Below are positions 52,761 to 61,459 of a DNA stretch of 64,000 nt, piece after piece. The stretch is from CAWIUB01 sp963839175 (lineage in GTDB: Bacteria; Actinomycetota; Actinomycetes; Mycobacteriales; Jatrophihabitantaceae). A program made the position numbers and the translations under genes. The stretch is taken from NCBI GenBank assembly GCA_963839175.1, contig CAWIUB010000050.1, forward strand, positions 306,005 through 370,004, read 5' to 3'. The notes beneath the pieces are model-generated. The model was not told the DNA's origin, searched no databases, and was given only the letters and a program-made list of their open reading frames with translations. Position 1 is the first letter of the stretch. Every line of letters starts with the position of its first letter.

Positions 52761-53006
52761 ATGACCTGGACAACGCGATCCCGAAGGCCGGTGCCTCGCG
52801 GTGCGATAGCGAGGGTCATCGTGCTGTTGCTCGTGGTCTGGCTCGTGATCGGTGCGATCGCTGCGGGTCAGCGGCACTACTACAGCGGTTCGACGACGAA
52901 CTGCGCGAAGGTCGGGACGGTCACCGTCACCATCCTCGCCGGCCCGCTCAACTACCTGGGCGCCAACCCGAAGATCTCGTGCGAGGTCCCGCAGCCCAGC
53001 AAGTAA
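52761..53006 (+). CDS. Small exported or membrane-anchored protein
   Basis: An 81-residue protein with a basic start, a hydrophobic helix at about residues 17-35 (AIARVIVLLLVVWLVIGAIA), then AAGQRHYYSGSTTNCAKVGT and LAGPLNYLGANPKISCEV. Two cysteines outside the membrane may form a disulphide. This small family occurs in actinobacteria with no known function. It probably forms an operon with the next two genes. Confidence 0.75.
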   Translation: MTWTTRSRRPVPRGAIARVIVLLLVVWLVIGAIAAGQRHYYSGSTTNCAKVGTVTVTILAGPLNYLGANPKISCEVPQPSK

Positions 53007-53077
53007 CCACGCTGCCCAACCGGGGTCCTGTCGACGCTCGGCAGCCGTTCAGCGCGGACGAGAGGAGGAGAACACAC

Positions 53078-53233
53078 ATGATCGTCCTCGGCATCATCCT
53101 GTTGATCGTCGGCTTCCTGACGAAGGTCGCCATCGTCTGGACGCTCGGCATCATCGCGCTCGTGGTCGGCGCAGTACTGGCTATTGCCGGTGCCAGCGGG
53201 CGCGCGATCGGCGGCCGGGCCCACTATTGGTGA
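53078..53233 (+). CDS. DUF6131-like small membrane protein
   Basis: A 51-residue protein of two hydrophobic segments (MIVLGIILLIVGFLTKVAIV and WTLGIIALVVGAVLAIAGA) and a conserved GRAIGGRAHYW end. This matches the small actinobacterial DUF6131 group. GAGGAGGAG lies eight bases before the ATG. The stop overlaps the start of the FAD/Fe-S gene (GTGA), so they are translationally coupled. Confidence 0.8.
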   Translation: MIVLGIILLIVGFLTKVAIVWTLGIIALVVGAVLAIAGASGRAIGGRAHYW

Positions 53234-56200
53234 GCACCCCAACGCGCCGTGAGCTGCCGTCGAAGTCGGCCGATCTTGCCGGCTTCGACGGCCACGCCTT
53301 AGAGCGGGCGTTGCGTGACCGGGTCGACGGAGAGGTGCGCTTCGACGTCGGCTCGCGCGCGGCCTATTCCACTGATGCGTCCAACTTCCGGCAAGTGCCG
53401 ATTGGCGTGGTCGTGCCGCGCAACGTGGACGCGGCCGTGACCGCAGTCGCCGTCTGCCGCCGCCACGACGTGCCCGTGCTGTCCCGGGGCGGCGGCACCA
53501 GCCTCGCCGGGCAATGCACCAACACCGCCGTGGTGCTCGACTGGTCGAAGTACTGTCACCGGCTGGTTTCCGTTGATCCTGACGCGCGGACCTGCATCGT
53601 CGAGCCGGGGATCGTGCTGGACGAGCTGAACCGCCAGCTGGGCGTCCACGGACTGCGCTACGGGCCGGAGCCCGCGACGCACCCCAACTGCACACTCGGC
53701 GGGATGATCGGCAACAACTCGTGCGGCGCTACGGCCCAAAGCACCGGCAAGGTCGTCGACAACATCGCCCGGCTCGAGGTGTTGCTGTACGACGGCACAC
53801 GGTTCTGGTGCGGTGAGACGGGCGACGAGGACTACGCCGAGATCGAGCGCCACGGCGACCGATGCGCCGCCGTGTACCGCCAGCTGCGGCGACTGCGCGA
53901 CCGGTACGCGGACGAGATCCGGCGGCGCTATCCGGACATCCCGCGACGGGTGTCCGGCTACAACCTCGACTCGCTATTGCCGGAGAAGCGGTTCGACGTC
54001 GCGGGCGCCCTGGTGGGCAGCGAGTCCACGCTGGTGACCGTGCTGCGCGCCGAGCTCGAGCTCGTCCCGGTCGTGAAGGAACGGACGTTGGTGGTGCTCG
54101 GCTTCCGCGACATCATGGCTGCGGCCGACGCCGTTCCGGCCGTACTGCCACACCAGCCGATCGCGCTGGAGGGCGTCGACCACCGGCTGATCCACGACGA
54201 GCACGTCAAGCACATCAACCAGCAAGCGTTGCGGGAACTGCCGGAAGGCACCGGTTTCCTGATGGTCCAGTTCGGAGCGGACACCCACGAGGACGCCGAC
54301 GCCGCCGCACAACGCCTCCTCGACGCGCTGCACGAGTCCGACCACGAACCGAATGTGGGCTTCCTCGACGAGCCGGCCCTCGAGGACGAGCTCTGGCAGG
54401 TCCGCGAGGCCGGGCTCGGTGCCACCGCACACGTTCCGGGCCACCGCGACACGTTCGAAGGCTGGGAGGACTCCGCCGTCGCCCCCGATCGGCTCGGCGA
54501 CTACCTGCGGGACCTGGAGAAGCTCTACGAACAGTTCGGCTACGCCGAAGACACCGCGCCCAGCCTGTACGGCCACTTCGGGCAAGGCTGCGTACACACC
54601 CGCATCCCGTTCGACCTGTACACCGCGGACGGGGTTGCCACGTACCGCCGCTTCATGGAACGCGCCGCGGACCTGGTCGCCTCGTACGGCGGATCGTTCT
54701 CCGGCGAGCACGGCGACGGGCAGTCACGCGGCGAACTGCTGCCCCGCATGTTCGGCGACCAGATCATGCGCGCCTTCGGCGAACTCAAAGCGATCTTCGA
54801 TCCCCAGGACCGGATGAACCCCGGCAAGGTCGTCCCGCCGTACCGCCTGGACGAGAACCTGCGCCTGGGCGGGCGATGGTCGCCGGCGGACCTCGGCCGG
54901 CTGCACTTCGCCTATCCGCACGACGGCGGCTCGTTCGTCGACGCCGCGAACCGATGCGCCGGCGTGGGGAAATGCCGCCAGTTGGAGCATCCGAACGGCG
55001 CCGTCATGTGCCCCAGCTACCAGGCCACCCGCGAGGAGGAGCACTCGACCCGCGGCCGGGCACGGCTGCTGTTCGAGATGCTCGACGGGCACGGCGACGG
55101 TCCGGTGCGCGACGGCTGGCGCTCTACGGCCGTGCGCGACGCCCTCGACCTTTGCCTGGCCTGCAAGGGCTGCAAGACCGACTGCCCTGTCAACGTGGAC
55201 ATGGCGACGTACAAGGCTGAGTTCCTCGCCCATCATTACGGCGGCCGGCTGCGCCCACGCAGCCACTACGCGCTGGGCTGGCTGCCCGTGCTCGCGGCCG
55301 CGGTTGGCCGTAGCCGGGGCGCCGCCGCAGTCAACGCCGCCACACACGCGCCGGTGCTGCCCGGCCTGCTCACCAGGATGGCCGGGCTCGAGTCGCGAGA
55401 AATCCCGTTGTTCGCAGGGGAAACCCTGCAACGGTGGTGGGCCCGCCGCCCGGCGGCACCGCCCGGCCCGAACGGGACCGTGCTGCTATGGCCGGACACG
55501 TTCACCAACTACTTCCATCCGCACATCGGCAAGGCAGCTGTCCAGCTGTTCGAAACGGCCGGCTGGCAGGTGGACATCCCTCGTGAGCCGCTGTGTTGCG
55601 GGCTGACCTGGATCTCGACCGGGCAGCTCGCCACCGCAAAGCAGCTGCTGCGCCGTACGAGCGCCCGGCTGGCCGACCACGTCCGAGCCGGCGGCCTGGT
55701 CGTCGGTCTGGAGCCCAGCTGCACGGCGGTGTTTCGCTCCGACGCGCCAGAGTTGCTGCCGGACGACCACGACATCGCCCGGCTGTGCGATCAGTCGGTC
55801 ACCCTCGCCGAGTTGCTGCTCGACCACACACCCGGTTGGGTGCCACCTCGGGTACCCGGCGAGCTGCGCGCGCTTGCCCAGGTGCACTGCCACCAACACG
55901 CCATCATGGGGTGGGACAAGGATCAGCAACTGCTCGCCGCGGCCGGCGTGTCCGTGGAGCGGTTGGACTCGGGCTGCTGCGGACTGGCCGGCAACTTCGG
56001 TTTCGAACGCGGCCATCTCGACGTCAGCAAGGCCTGCGCCGAGCAGGTGCTGCTTCCCGCCGTGCGCGATGCCGACGACCGGACAGTGCTGCTGGCCGAC
56101 GGGTTCAGCTGCCGGACCCAGATCCACGAGCTGGCCGGCTGCGGTCGCGAGGCCGTGCACCTCGCCGAACTGCTCGCGGCGTCGTCCGGCCAGGTGACGT

Positions 56201-56340
56201 CGCCGGTCGAACGCGCCCTGGCGCGCCGCCCGGCCGAGCCGCCGAGCTGGGCCAAGGGCACGGCGGCCGTGGCCGCCGCCGCCGCGGGCGGCTCCCTCGC
56301 CGGGTGGCTCGCGCGCACGTTGTTCAGGTACCGCCGATGA
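53230..56340 (+). CDS. FAD-linked and Fe-S cluster-containing oxidase (LdhA/GlcD-like fusion)
   Basis: A 1036-residue fusion. Residues ~30-560 form an FAD-binding type 4 domain (LSRGGGTSLAGQCTNTAVVL is the FAD loop; GSFSGEHGDGQSRGELLPRM belongs to the C-terminal cap). Next come two Fe-S motifs, RCAGVGKCRQ...MCPSY and CLACKGCKTDCPVNVDMATY. Finally two CCG domains carry PREPLCCGLTWISTG and LDSGCCGLAGNFGFERG. Relatives oxidise D-lactate or other 2-hydroxy acids and pass electrons to the membrane. The C-terminus has an Ala-rich hydrophobic tail. The frame is intact over 1000 codons. Confidence 0.88.
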   Translation: MSTPTRRELPSKSADLAGFDGHALERALRDRVDGEVRFDVGSRAAYSTDASNFRQVPIGVVVPRNVDAAVTAVAVCRRHDVPVLSRGGGTSLAGQCTNTAVVLDWSKYCHRLVSVDPDARTCIVEPGIVLDELNRQLGVHGLRYGPEPATHPNCTLGGMIGNNSCGATAQSTGKVVDNIARLEVLLYDGTRFWCGETGDEDYAEIERHGDRCAAVYRQLRRLRDRYADEIRRRYPDIPRRVSGYNLDSLLPEKRFDVAGALVGSESTLVTVLRAELELVPVVKERTLVVLGFRDIMAAADAVPAVLPHQPIALEGVDHRLIHDEHVKHINQQALRELPEGTGFLMVQFGADTHEDADAAAQRLLDALHESDHEPNVGFLDEPALEDELWQVREAGLGATAHVPGHRDTFEGWEDSAVAPDRLGDYLRDLEKLYEQFGYAEDTAPSLYGHFGQGCVHTRIPFDLYTADGVATYRRFMERAADLVASYGGSFSGEHGDGQSRGELLPRMFGDQIMRAFGELKAIFDPQDRMNPGKVVPPYRLDENLRLGGRWSPADLGRLHFAYPHDGGSFVDAANRCAGVGKCRQLEHPNGAVMCPSYQATREEEHSTRGRARLLFEMLDGHGDGPVRDGWRSTAVRDALDLCLACKGCKTDCPVNVDMATYKAEFLAHHYGGRLRPRSHYALGWLPVLAAAVGRSRGAAAVNAATHAPVLPGLLTRMAGLESREIPLFAGETLQRWWARRPAAPPGPNGTVLLWPDTFTNYFHPHIGKAAVQLFETAGWQVDIPREPLCCGLTWISTGQLATAKQLLRRTSARLADHVRAGGLVVGLEPSCTAVFRSDAPELLPDDHDIARLCDQSVTLAELLLDHTPGWVPPRVPGELRALAQVHCHQHAIMGWDKDQQLLAAAGVSVERLDSGCCGLAGNFGFERGHLDVSKACAEQVLLPAVRDADDRTVLLADGFSCRTQIHELAGCGREAVHLAELLAASSGQVTSPVERALARRPAEPPSWAKGTAAVAAAAAGGSLAGWLARTLFRYRR

Positions 56341-56441
56341 CCCCGGCGCGACGCGATGGTGATACTCGTCGCAGACGACCAGCTCGGACGCTCGGTCACC
56401 CTCAGCTGCTGTCGTGTCGAGATCGTCGAAGGGATGCCCCG

Positions 56442-56840
56442 ATGAGCGCACCGGATCAGCCAGCCGGCGATAGCGTCGAACTTCGGGTACCCGCCGACGT
56501 CAGCTACGTCTCGGTCCTGCGAACCGTCACCGCGGCACTGGCGGCGCGGTGCGAGCTGACCTTGGACGAGATCGAGGATCTCCGCATCGCGGTAGACGAA
56601 GCGTGCGCGCTCCTCTTGCCACATGCGAGCGCAGCGAGCATCCTGCACACGCGTTACTCGCTGACCACGGGCTGCCTCGAAGTCGTCGCCAGGGTGGCAG
56701 CGACCGGCGACACCGAGATCGACCGCAGCGGCTTCGCCTGGACCCTTCTGCAGGCGCTCGCCACATCTGTCACCGTGTCCAAGGACGACGGCGATCTTGC
56801 CATCGCGCTGGTGAAGCAGCGCGAGGCATCGGCGACGTGA
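56442..56840 (+). CDS. rsbW: Anti-sigma factor of the UsfX/RsbW type
   Basis: A 132-residue protein. VELRVPADVSYVSVLRTVTA leads into LTLDEIEDLRIAVDEACALL, which matches the actinobacterial anti-SigF (UsfX) group. The Asn of the classical kinase N-box is absent (DEACALLL), as I recall also for mycobacterial UsfX, so kinase activity is uncertain. The second half (RSGFAWTLLQALATSVTVSK) is also UsfX-like. The start overlaps nothing, but its stop overlaps the sigma factor start (GTGA), the usual rsbW-sigF arrangement. Likely holds SigF inactive. Confidence 0.88.
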   Translation: MSAPDQPAGDSVELRVPADVSYVSVLRTVTAALAARCELTLDEIEDLRIAVDEACALLLPHASAASILHTRYSLTTGCLEVVARVAATGDTEIDRSGFAWTLLQALATSVTVSKDDGDLAIALVKQREASAT

Positions 56841-57643
56841 GCCAACCGCAACGACCGCGTCGGCGCGTCCGCGACCCTGATGCGGTCGACGACCCGTCCC
56901 GGCTGCTGCGGCAGCTGCATCAACTCTCCGCCGGCGACCCGCGGCGCAGCCAGCTGCGCGACCAGCTCGTCGAGCTGCACCTGCCGCTGGTCGAGTACCT
57001 GGCGCGCCGGTTCACGGGGCGCAACGAACCGCTCAGCGATCTGATCCAGGTCGGCGCCATCGGGCTGATCAAGGCCATCGACCGGTTCGATCCACACCGC
57101 GGGCTGGAGTTCTCGACCTACGCAACGCCGACGATCCTCGGTGAGATCAAACGACACTTCCGCGATACCGGCTGGCTGGTACACGTCCCGCGCCGTGCTC
57201 AAGAGCTGCAGACCACAATCACCCAGGCCCGCGCCGAGCTGAGCCAGGAACTCGCCCGGGCCCCCACCGTCCGCGAACTCGCCGACCGGATCGGCGTGCC
57301 TGAGGACGACATTGTCGAAGCCCTCGACGCGGCCCACGCCTACACCGGCGTCCCGCTCGAGGTGCTCTCCGAACCGGACACGCCAGCGGTCGAACACCCC
57401 CTGCTCGGCACCATTGACGAACGCTATGAACAGGTAGAACGGCGCGCCGTATTGCGTCCCGCGATCGAGACCCTGCCCGCCACCGAACGCGAGGTCCTGC
57501 TCCTTCGGTTCGTTGCGAACCGCACACAGACCGAGATCGCGGCCCTCATCGGCGTCTCACAAATGCAAGTCTCCCGGCTCGTTGCGCGCGGCCTGAACCG
57601 ACTGCGCGATCGCCTCGGCGCCGACCAACCACCTGTCGGCTGA
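56837..57643 (+). CDS. sigF: SigF/SigB-type RNA polymerase sigma factor
   Basis: A 268-residue group 3 sigma factor. Region 2 is VEYLARRFTGRNEPLSDLIQ, then AIDRFDPHRGLEFSTYATPT. Region 3 is APTVRELADRIGVPEDDIVE, and region 4 is LPATEREVLLLRFVANRTQT with HTH EIAALIGVSQMQVSRLVARG. Length and order match the SigF/SigB/SigG group that directs general-stress genes from GTTT-N15-17-GGGTA promoters. Many such promoters occur in this window. The GTG at 56837 overlaps the anti-sigma stop. Confidence 0.92.
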   Translation: MSQPQRPRRRVRDPDAVDDPSRLLRQLHQLSAGDPRRSQLRDQLVELHLPLVEYLARRFTGRNEPLSDLIQVGAIGLIKAIDRFDPHRGLEFSTYATPTILGEIKRHFRDTGWLVHVPRRAQELQTTITQARAELSQELARAPTVRELADRIGVPEDDIVEALDAAHAYTGVPLEVLSEPDTPAVEHPLLGTIDERYEQVERRAVLRPAIETLPATEREVLLLRFVANRTQTEIAALIGVSQMQVSRLVARGLNRLRDRLGADQPPVG

Positions 57644-57684
57644 CCTCATCGGCCTGCTCGCGGGTGTTGCCTTCCTGCCCGCCG

Positions 57685-58062
57685 TTACACCTGGGTGACG
57701 GTGGTGTGGATCTTGCGGACGGCCATGAGCCGGCGGATGTGGGTGACATCGCTGGTCAGGATCGTATCGCCCGCGTTGGCCACCAGCGCGACGTGAGCGT
57801 CGATGACATCGGTGGTTCGGCTTCGCCCGAGCAGGTCCCCGATCCGTCGGCCGACGTCGTGGTCGAGCGCGTCGACGCCAACGCCGGTGAGCGTGCGGGC
57901 CAGGTTCGCTTGCCGCGAGCCGCTGCGCCAGACCTCGGCTACCGCAGCCGCGCTGGTGCGCACCGGGATGCGCTCGCGCTGGGCGATGCGCAGCAGCGCG
58001 CCGACCTGCCGCCCGGTGCGGTCGACGCCGATCAGCGCGCCAGCGTCGAGCACGAGGGTCAT
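57685..58062 (-). CDS. vapC: PIN-domain toxin (VapC-like)
   Basis: A 125-residue PIN nuclease. Acidic residues that bind Mg are in LVLDAGALIG (Asp), AAVAEVWRSG (Glu), TDVIDAHVALVA (Asp) and TILTSDVTHIRRL (Asp). It would cleave RNA when not held by its antitoxin. It starts in the stop of the antitoxin gene (TGATG), as usual. The C-terminus (MAVRKIHTTVTQV) is intact. Confidence 0.88.
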   Translation of the reverse strand: MTLVLDAGALIGVDRTGRQVGALLRIAQRERIPVRTSAAAVAEVWRSGSRQANLARTLTGVGVDALDHDVGRRIGDLLGRSRTTDVIDAHVALVANAGDTILTSDVTHIRRLMAVRKIHTTVTQV

Positions 58063-58313
58063 CAGCCCGCCCGCCGTTGGGTGGTGCCACCGACGCCGAG
58101 GACCCGCGCCGCCGCGGCCAGCTCATCATCGGTGAAGGCGCCGGCCTCGGCCTCCCATTCGTCGAGTGCGGCACCGAGCAATTCGTTGCGCAGGTGGTCG
58201 GCGGCGGCGTCGCTGAGCCACCGGGAGACGCTGAGCCCGCGGCGGGCGGCAGCATCGCGCACCGCCTGTCCCAGGTCGGGATCCATTGTGACCGACAACC
58301 GATCCACTTTCAT
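58062..58313 (-). CDS. vapB: Ribbon-helix-helix antitoxin (VapB-like)
   Basis: An 83-residue protein. The N-terminal CopG-type RHH is VDRLSVTMDPDLGQAVRDAA, then RRGLSVSRWLSDAAADHLRN, and the C-terminal part (LDEWEAEAGAFTDDELAAAA) would wrap the toxin. The ATG at 58313 (MKVDRLSVT) starts at the RHH strand; an upstream in-frame start lies at 58346. Palindromes lie directly before the start. Confidence 0.88.
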   Translation of the reverse strand: MKVDRLSVTMDPDLGQAVRDAAARRGLSVSRWLSDAAADHLRNELLGAALDEWEAEAGAFTDDELAAAARVLGVGGTTQRRAG

Positions 58314-58315
58314 GC

Positions 58316-58348
58316 ATACGATCGTATCGCACATGGGCGTATGCATAC
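58316..58348. promoter_or_regulatory. Palindromic operators of vapBC
   Basis: ATACGATCGTAT (58316-58327) and GTATGCATAC (58339-58348) are perfect palindromes just upstream of vapB. They are the natural sites for an autoregulatory RHH antitoxin. Confidence 0.65.
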
Positions 58349-58447
58349 CTGGGTTGCGGCGATCCGAGCCCGCCGAATGGTCGGCGTGTCAGCGAACCCC
58401 GAACCTTCCTGCGCCCATCACGCCACGGCGCATCTTCCGAACGAAGA

Positions 58448-59008
58448 TCACTGGAGCGGCTTCCCGATGCCGGATTGCCCGGCCTTGGCCCGAACGGATA
58501 CCACCTCTTTGGTTCGTGGCGTCCAGTCGTAGATGACTGACGTGCGCAGCAACACGTCCTGCACCGAACGGTTCGCCAGGCTGATGGCGACCCACAACAG
58601 ACCGATGGGAAAGATCGTGCAGGCCGCAGCACGTAGCGTGGCGCCAGCGATGCGCAGCCGCTCCCCCTTGTAATTGACGACCCTCAGCCCGAACAACGCA
58701 TCGCCGTAGGTGCGTCCGGTCGCGCACCACGACAGAGTCAGGTATGGCATGACGATGACGAACCCGATGACCGGGATAGTCCAGCCGAGGCTGCTCGGCC
58801 AATGAAAGCTGCTGGGGTTGAGGAGGAAACCAATGCCGACGATCACGCCGTAGATGAGGCAGAGGATTACGATGACGACGACCAAGTCCACGGTGTTCGC
58901 GGCGACGCGGGTCACGATGCCTGCGCGGCGCCCTTGGAACGGTCGCGCGGCAGCAGGCACCGGCGACGGGTGACCGACCCGGCCCGGTTCGTCAGCTCCC
59001 GGACCCAT
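58448..59008 (-). CDS. RDD family membrane protein
   Basis: A 186-residue protein with an RDD domain of about three helices (VAANTVDLVVVIVILCLIYG, PVIGFVIVMPYLTLSWCATG) and the conserved GRTYGDALFGLRVVNYKGER. It ends NRSVQDVLLRTSVIYDW. In many actinobacteria this domain is fused to the helical repeat encoded just upstream. Here two frames overlap by 17 bases, so either the fused gene has frameshifted or the protein is naturally split. Function unknown. Confidence 0.8.
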   Translation of the reverse strand: MGPGADEPGRVGHPSPVPAAARPFQGRRAGIVTRVAANTVDLVVVIVILCLIYGVIVGIGFLLNPSSFHWPSSLGWTIPVIGFVIVMPYLTLSWCATGRTYGDALFGLRVVNYKGERLRIAGATLRAAACTIFPIGLLWVAISLANRSVQDVLLRTSVIYDWTPRTKEVVSVRAKAGQSGIGKPLQ

Positions 59009-59501
59009 CACCGCCCCCACCTGATCCCGGCGCCACGGTGCCGCGTGCGCGTCGCCGCAGCAGGATCCGGTCGGCGATTCGGTTGACCCGCTCGTCAGCT
59101 TCAATGCCCTGCATGCGCACACCCAGCACGGTCTCGGAGGCCATCGCGCCGCTCGACTCCCGGATGAGGTCCGGCAGATCGATATCATCGATGACCCGGT
59201 TGACTATGCCGGCCAGATCGAGCCGCGCGACGACGGCGTCCAGATCCAGCTTGGCCGCGACGGCGTTCACATCGATGCGTGAAACGATCGCGTCCAAGTC
59301 CACGCCGGCCACAATCGCGTGGATGTCCACCCGGTCCAGGATGCGCTCAATGGGCATTCGATCGACGACCGCAGCGATGTCCAACTTGGCCACGATCTCG
59401 TCGACGTCCACCTCGGCAATGATGCTGGCAAGCTTCACCCGATCGAGTACTAGTTGGGTCAGGTCGATGCGATCGAGCACCGCGGACAGCACGTCCGGCA
59501 C
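58992..59501 (-). CDS. Helical repeat protein, N-terminal half of an RDD fusion
   Basis: A 169-residue protein of about ten imperfect repeats of the form D-[IV]-x-A-[IV]-V-x-[RK]-[IVL]-D (DVDEIVAKLDIAAVVDRMPI, then VAGVDLDAIVSRIDVNAVAA). It then has DIDLPDLIRESSGAMASETV and MQGIEADERVNRIADRILLR, the usual linker before RDD. The end (GSGGGGDGSGS) looks out of frame, which fits a frameshift just before 59008. Confidence 0.72.
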   Translation of the reverse strand: MPDVLSAVLDRIDLTQLVLDRVKLASIIAEVDVDEIVAKLDIAAVVDRMPIERILDRVDIHAIVAGVDLDAIVSRIDVNAVAAKLDLDAVVARLDLAGIVNRVIDDIDLPDLIRESSGAMASETVLGVRMQGIEADERVNRIADRILLRRRARGTVAPGSGGGGDGSGS

Positions 59502-59744
59502 CAGGTCGCCAACAACCTGTCGAGGTCGCCCGGCGCGCCGGCGAACTCACCGGCAACCGCATCGTCGACGAACCCCCAGCCTTACGCCACTTCACCGCTG
59601 GAATCGCTTCAGCCGCTTCCCCTGCGCCAGTGCCTGATGTGACCTGTGGATCGTTCGTAGTGACCGAGGAAAGCGGCAGCTGTCTACGCCCCGCAGGTTG
59701 AAGACATCGCCGGATAACCCGTTCCCGAGTGCGACCATTACCGG

Positions 59745-60473
59745 TCACCGGCCGAGGATGGCGCGCAGCGTTTCGGCGTTGCGTACGGCCTGCCCGTCGC
59801 CGTCGTTGTTGAAGTAGGCGTACACATCGCGGCCGGACATATCCCATTCTGAGATCCGGCAGGCCCACCAGCGCAGGTCCGCCTCCGAATAGCCGCCGCC
59901 ATACAGCTGCGCACCGTGCGGTCCATGGAGGCGGAGGTACACGAATGGTGCGGTCGCGCGCAGCACGCACGGCAGGTTCGCGCCGCTCATCACGCAGTAC
60001 GCCGCCTGGTGCTGTTCCAAGATCTGAAATACGGCCTCGTCATGCCAGCTGGGGTGACGGAACTCGACCGCAACCCGCAGCCACTGCGGTTTCCGGGCCA
60101 GGAAGTACTTCAACCGGGCATCATCGCGCGCGTGTGCCGGGGCCAGCTGGATGAGCACGACGCCGCGGCGGTCACCGAGCTCATGCCAGCATCCGGCGAT
60201 GCGTTCCACCCAGGCCTCGGGTGCGTACAGCCGCTTGGCGTGGGTCAGACCACGGGATGCCTTGACCGACAACTGAAAGCCCTCGGGCAGGCGACGCCGC
60301 CATGCGGCGAAGGTGTCGGTGCTGGGCCAGTGGTAGAAGCTGGCGTTCAGTTCCGCGGTGGCGAATCGACGTGCGTATAGGTCGAGTCGCGCGGCCGGTG
60401 GGGTACCGGGCGGGTAGAGCACATGCTCCCAGTGCGGGTAGCTCCACCCGGAGGTGCCGATGTGTACGCCCAC
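59745..60473 (-). CDS. DUF72 family protein
   Basis: A 242-residue protein with a TIM-barrel-like fold: GVHIGTSGWSYPHWEHVLYP, then ATAELNASFYHWPSTDTFAA, FQLSVKASRGLTHAKRL, VAVEFRHPSWHDEAVF and VYAYFNNDGDGQAVRNAETL. These are DUF72 hallmarks; the function is unknown. The GTG at 60473 follows AGGA; the longer frame to 61163 has no similarity before this point and is rejected. No neighbour suggests a role. Confidence 0.85.
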   Translation of the reverse strand: MGVHIGTSGWSYPHWEHVLYPPGTPPAARLDLYARRFATAELNASFYHWPSTDTFAAWRRRLPEGFQLSVKASRGLTHAKRLYAPEAWVERIAGCWHELGDRRGVVLIQLAPAHARDDARLKYFLARKPQWLRVAVEFRHPSWHDEAVFQILEQHQAAYCVMSGANLPCVLRATAPFVYLRLHGPHGAQLYGGGYSEADLRWWACRISEWDMSGRDVYAYFNNDGDGQAVRNAETLRAILGR

Positions 60474-60484
60474 GACCGTCCTGA

Positions 60485-60509
60485 TTCCCTCCTCAGCGCC
60501 TTTCCAAAC
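60485..60509 (-). promoter_or_regulatory. Weak SigF-type promoter candidate before DUF72
   Basis: On the minus strand GTTT (60509-60506), 16 bp, then GGGAA (60489-60485), 12 bp before the GTG. One mismatch in the -10, and the start is very close. Confidence 0.3.
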
Positions 60510-61459
60510 CGTGGGCCTAACCGTTTGCGTGGATCCCGGGGTTCGTGCCCACCTCGGCTTTGTGTGACGCGGTTTGCCCGCGCGGGCATCCGCGGTCGAG
60601 CGTAGAGCGCGGTGGGTGCTGATTCTCCCTCTGACGGCAGAGTCCAGCGACACTGCTGCGCCGGCATCCGGCAGCTCGTCGCCCGCCGTTGGACGTATCC
60701 AACAAGCCACGGCCCGCGAGGGCGGCCGACCGCCAACGGCGCCGTGATGGAGGCCTTGGTCATTCGAGCTCGCGCAGAAGAGGGGTTGCTGACCGTCGAC
60801 CAGTTGTCGTAGCAGCGGTCGTGGCAGCGGATCCTCAGCGGGACTGTTGCCACCCACGCCGGTAGGCACGTTGCAGCGGAACACGTTGGTCCGTTCGCGC
60901 GCAGCAGCGATCACCCGCTGCAGGACGGGGTCGACGGCGTGTACGACGGCGGTATCGCGCTGCGCCGGCCTGGCCGGGTATGCGCCCGGCGGCCAGCTCG
61001 AGGCCCTCGAACCGGGCCAGCGCCGTGTCGCGCAGCCGGTCGGTGCGTTGCAGGGCCGCGTCCCCGGCCGTGCCGGGCCAGGCGAGAGCCACGATGTCGG
61101 CCTCTCGCGCGGCGAGCGCGGGTGATCGCGGCCCGGAGCAGCCATCGTGACTGCCTTGCGCATTCCGGCCGCGGCGCGGCCGGTTCAGCCGGCGTTACCT
61201 CCGCGTCCCGCGCCGCTTCGACCACGGCCCGGATGCCGTCCCGATTGATTCGCAGAGCTGCTCGCCGGTGGCTTGGCCGGATCACCAGGCAAAATGCACC
61301 CGAACGTCAGTTCCCGTACGCACATGGGCAAGCCGGTCGGTTGCCGTGGAGGGCCGATCCGTGCCGTCAACAGCCGGCGCCGTAACGCCATTCACCATTG
61401 CCCGAAGCCCCTGTCACAAGCCGATATGCACGGCACCCTTAGGGAGCCCGCCGGGCTGA
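60510..61459. other. 950-bp stretch of unclear coding fragments
   Basis: Minus-strand frames change every 100-250 bases. Protein-like pieces include ALAWPGTAGDAALQRTDRLR with DTALARFEGLELAAGRIPG (about 60980-61092), and DTAVVHAVDPVLQRVIAAAR with ERTNVFRCNVPTG (about 60855-60960). They may be parts of one decayed gene, but I recognise no family. No RNA gene or repeat seen. Confidence 0.4.

Noticed and set aside
59745..61163. A 472-residue DUF72 protein from the far upstream start
   Set aside because: The first 230 residues have no similarity or steady composition; DUF72 begins at 60473.
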